From positions 157,563 to 221,562 of the forward strand of contig NZ_JAJUXG010000004.1 of the NCBI RefSeq assembly GCF_021390535.1: DNA of 64,000 bases, given 5' to 3'. Of the stretch, positions 63,088 to 64,000 are shown piece by piece; position 1 is the stretch's first letter; each line of letters begins with the position of its first letter. The stretch is from Dyadobacter sp. CY312 (GTDB lineage: Bacteria > Bacteroidota > Bacteroidia > Cytophagales > Spirosomataceae). Below the pieces are notes generated by a model. It was not told the origin of the DNA. It searched no databases and saw only the letters and a list, made by a program, of their open reading frames with translations. The translations under genes and the position numbers were made by a program.

Positions 63088-63164
63088 AAGGGTTGATTAT
63101 CAGTTGTGTTTAAAAAATATCTTATCAGAATTAAATCCGTTCTGACGAACATAAATATAAAATC

Positions 63165-63917
63165 ATGAAAATTGTAGTAATAGGAGGAAGCGGACTCATT
63201 GGCTCAAAACTGGTAGCAATACTGAATTCACTTGGACATGAAGTAATAGCTGCTTCACCTGCTTCGGGAATAAACACAATCACAGGAGAAGGTCTTGCCG
63301 AAGCGTTGGCAGGTGCGCAGATTGTGGTTGATGTCGCCAATTCTCCTTCATTTGAGGATAAAGCGGTTTTGGAATTCTTTGAAACTTCGGGTCGGAATTT
63401 GCTTGCAGCGGAAGCAGCCGCAGGTGTTTCTCATCACATTGCGCTGTCCGTTGTGGGTACCGATCGTCTTGCTGAAAGCGGTTATTTCCGAGGTAAAATA
63501 GCCCAGGAAAAACTGATCAGAGAATCGCCAATTCCCTATACAATCGTTCATTCCACTCAGTTTTTTGAGTTTTTGGGAGGTATAGCCAATTCTGGTTTCG
63601 ATGGAGAAACGGTTCATTTGTCCCCCGCATTTGTGCAACCGATTGCTTCGGGTGATGTTGCAGAAGCGATGGCAAAAGCAACATTAGGTACACCACAAAA
63701 TGACATTGTGGAAATTGCGGGTCCTGAACGTATCCGTCTTTCGGAGCTGGTTGAACGTTATCTGGCTGCGTCAAATGATCCAAGAAAAGTAACAGCCGAT
63801 GTAAATGCCCGTTATTTTGGAGCGCTATTGTCCGATCTGACGCTTGTTCCTGCTGACGGTGCCGAGCTTGGTAGTATTGATTTTCAAACGTGGTTCGATG
63901 GGCAGGTGAAGAAGTGA
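63165..63917 (+). CDS. atypical short-chain dehydrogenase (NmrA-like NAD(P)-binding protein)
   Basis: The 250-residue protein begins MKIVVIGGSGLIGSKLVAIL with the GxxGxxG motif of atypical SDRs, then EVIAASPASGINTITGEGLA and GAQIVVDVANSPSFEDKAVL. GVSHHIALSVVGTDRL and YFRGKIAQEKLIRESPIPYT carry a YxxxK-like pair (Tyr in GYFRGK). TIVHSTQFFEFLGGIA follows. This is the NmrA-like or azoreductase-type group that uses NADPH or senses redox state. The substrate is unknown. It follows the YciI-like gene and may share its transcript. Confidence 0.9.
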   Translation: MKIVVIGGSGLIGSKLVAILNSLGHEVIAASPASGINTITGEGLAEALAGAQIVVDVANSPSFEDKAVLEFFETSGRNLLAAEAAAGVSHHIALSVVGTDRLAESGYFRGKIAQEKLIRESPIPYTIVHSTQFFEFLGGIANSGFDGETVHLSPAFVQPIASGDVAEAMAKATLGTPQNDIVEIAGPERIRLSELVERYLAASNDPRKVTADVNARYFGALLSDLTLVPADGAELGSIDFQTWFDGQVKK

Positions 63918-63945
63918 GACGTGCAGTCCCGAGTAAATAGTTTAC

Positions 63946-63966
63946 AGTAAGAAGTAAGAAGTAAGA
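63946..63966 (+). repeat. three tandem 7-base units
   Basis: AGTAAGA occurs three times in a row at 63946-63966, about 30 bases after the SDR stop codon. It resembles the purine-rich stop-codon-linked repeats elsewhere in the window. Confidence 0.7.
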
Positions 63967-63973
63967 AGTGCTG

Positions 63974-64000
63974 GGTCAATATCCAAAGTGGATATTGACC
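63974..64000. terminator. hairpin at the right edge, possible terminator
   Basis: GGTCAATATCC (63974-63984) pairs perfectly with GGATATTGACC (63990-64000) around AAAGT. The window ends with the stem, so a following T run cannot be seen. It may end the SDR transcript or belong to a larger repeat. Confidence 0.5.

Overview
The window looks like a chromosomal segment of a free-living Bacteroidota, most likely a Cytophagales bacterium of the Dyadobacter/Spirosoma type. The reasons are three SusC- or TonB-type outer-membrane receptors with SusD-like lipoproteins, a type IX secretion C-terminal domain, many short-lipobox lipoproteins, and promoters of the Bacteroidota form TTTG-N18..21-TAnnTTTG. 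The genus is an inference. No rRNA, tRNA, CRISPR array, phage or insertion sequence was seen.

Layout. 1-2290 holds the start of a beta-carbonic anhydrase and a large secreted PKD/LamG protein with a type IX sorting domain. 2776-8019 has a periplasmic cyclophilin followed by a SusC/SusD-like pair. 8077-10140 has an S41 protease and a small lipoprotein. 10201-21061 is a complete myo-inositol catabolic cluster on the minus strand, transcribed iolB, iolC, iolA, iolG, sodium/solute symporter, iolJ, iolD, iolE, with a divergent LacI-family regulator at 21188-22219. 22308-26638 is a tightly coupled four-gene biosynthetic operon (AurF-like di-iron oxygenase, KAS III-like condensing enzyme, acyl-AMP ligase, NAD-dependent reductase), followed by an O-methyltransferase. 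27488-32264 is a second SusC/SusD pair whose promoter region carries two copies of the palindrome seen at the iol genes.

32798-36981 is the conserved YbbP/YbbA/TesA trio. 37174-41506 holds small proteins, two esterases and an unclassified FMN-barrel-like protein. 41765-45799 holds a FucP-type sugar transporter, a ROK kinase, a YceI protein and an FMN reductase. 46078-50173 has a GT22-type mannosyltransferase, a DUF1624 membrane protein and a BamA-like barrel. 50201-52181 is a divergent MFS/DeoR pair around a 40-bp perfect palindrome. 52330-54629 is a GMC oxidoreductase with its Tat-exported small subunit. 54925-58291 is a run of small DoxX, SRPBCC, GyrI-like and DUF1801 genes. 58508-63917 has a TonB-type receptor, a DUF6055 zincin, a YciI-like protein and an atypical SDR.

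How it works together. The iol genes would convert myo-inositol to acetyl-CoA and DHAP. The symporter would bring inositol across the inner membrane, and the shared CAAACGTTTG operator suggests that the SusCD pair at 27488-32264 is its outer-membrane importer or that of an inositol-containing molecule. The regulator would be the LacI protein encoded between them. The most likely undescribed system is the AurF/KAS III/ligase/reductase operon, which resembles an OleA-OleC-OleD (beta-lactone/olefin) pathway with an added di-iron oxygenase and no OleB. Intergenic DNA also carries several repeat families: GTTTGTG-N4-CACAAAC hairpins, purine-rich repeats placed just after stop codons, and a duplicated TTTCACGCAAAG inverted element.
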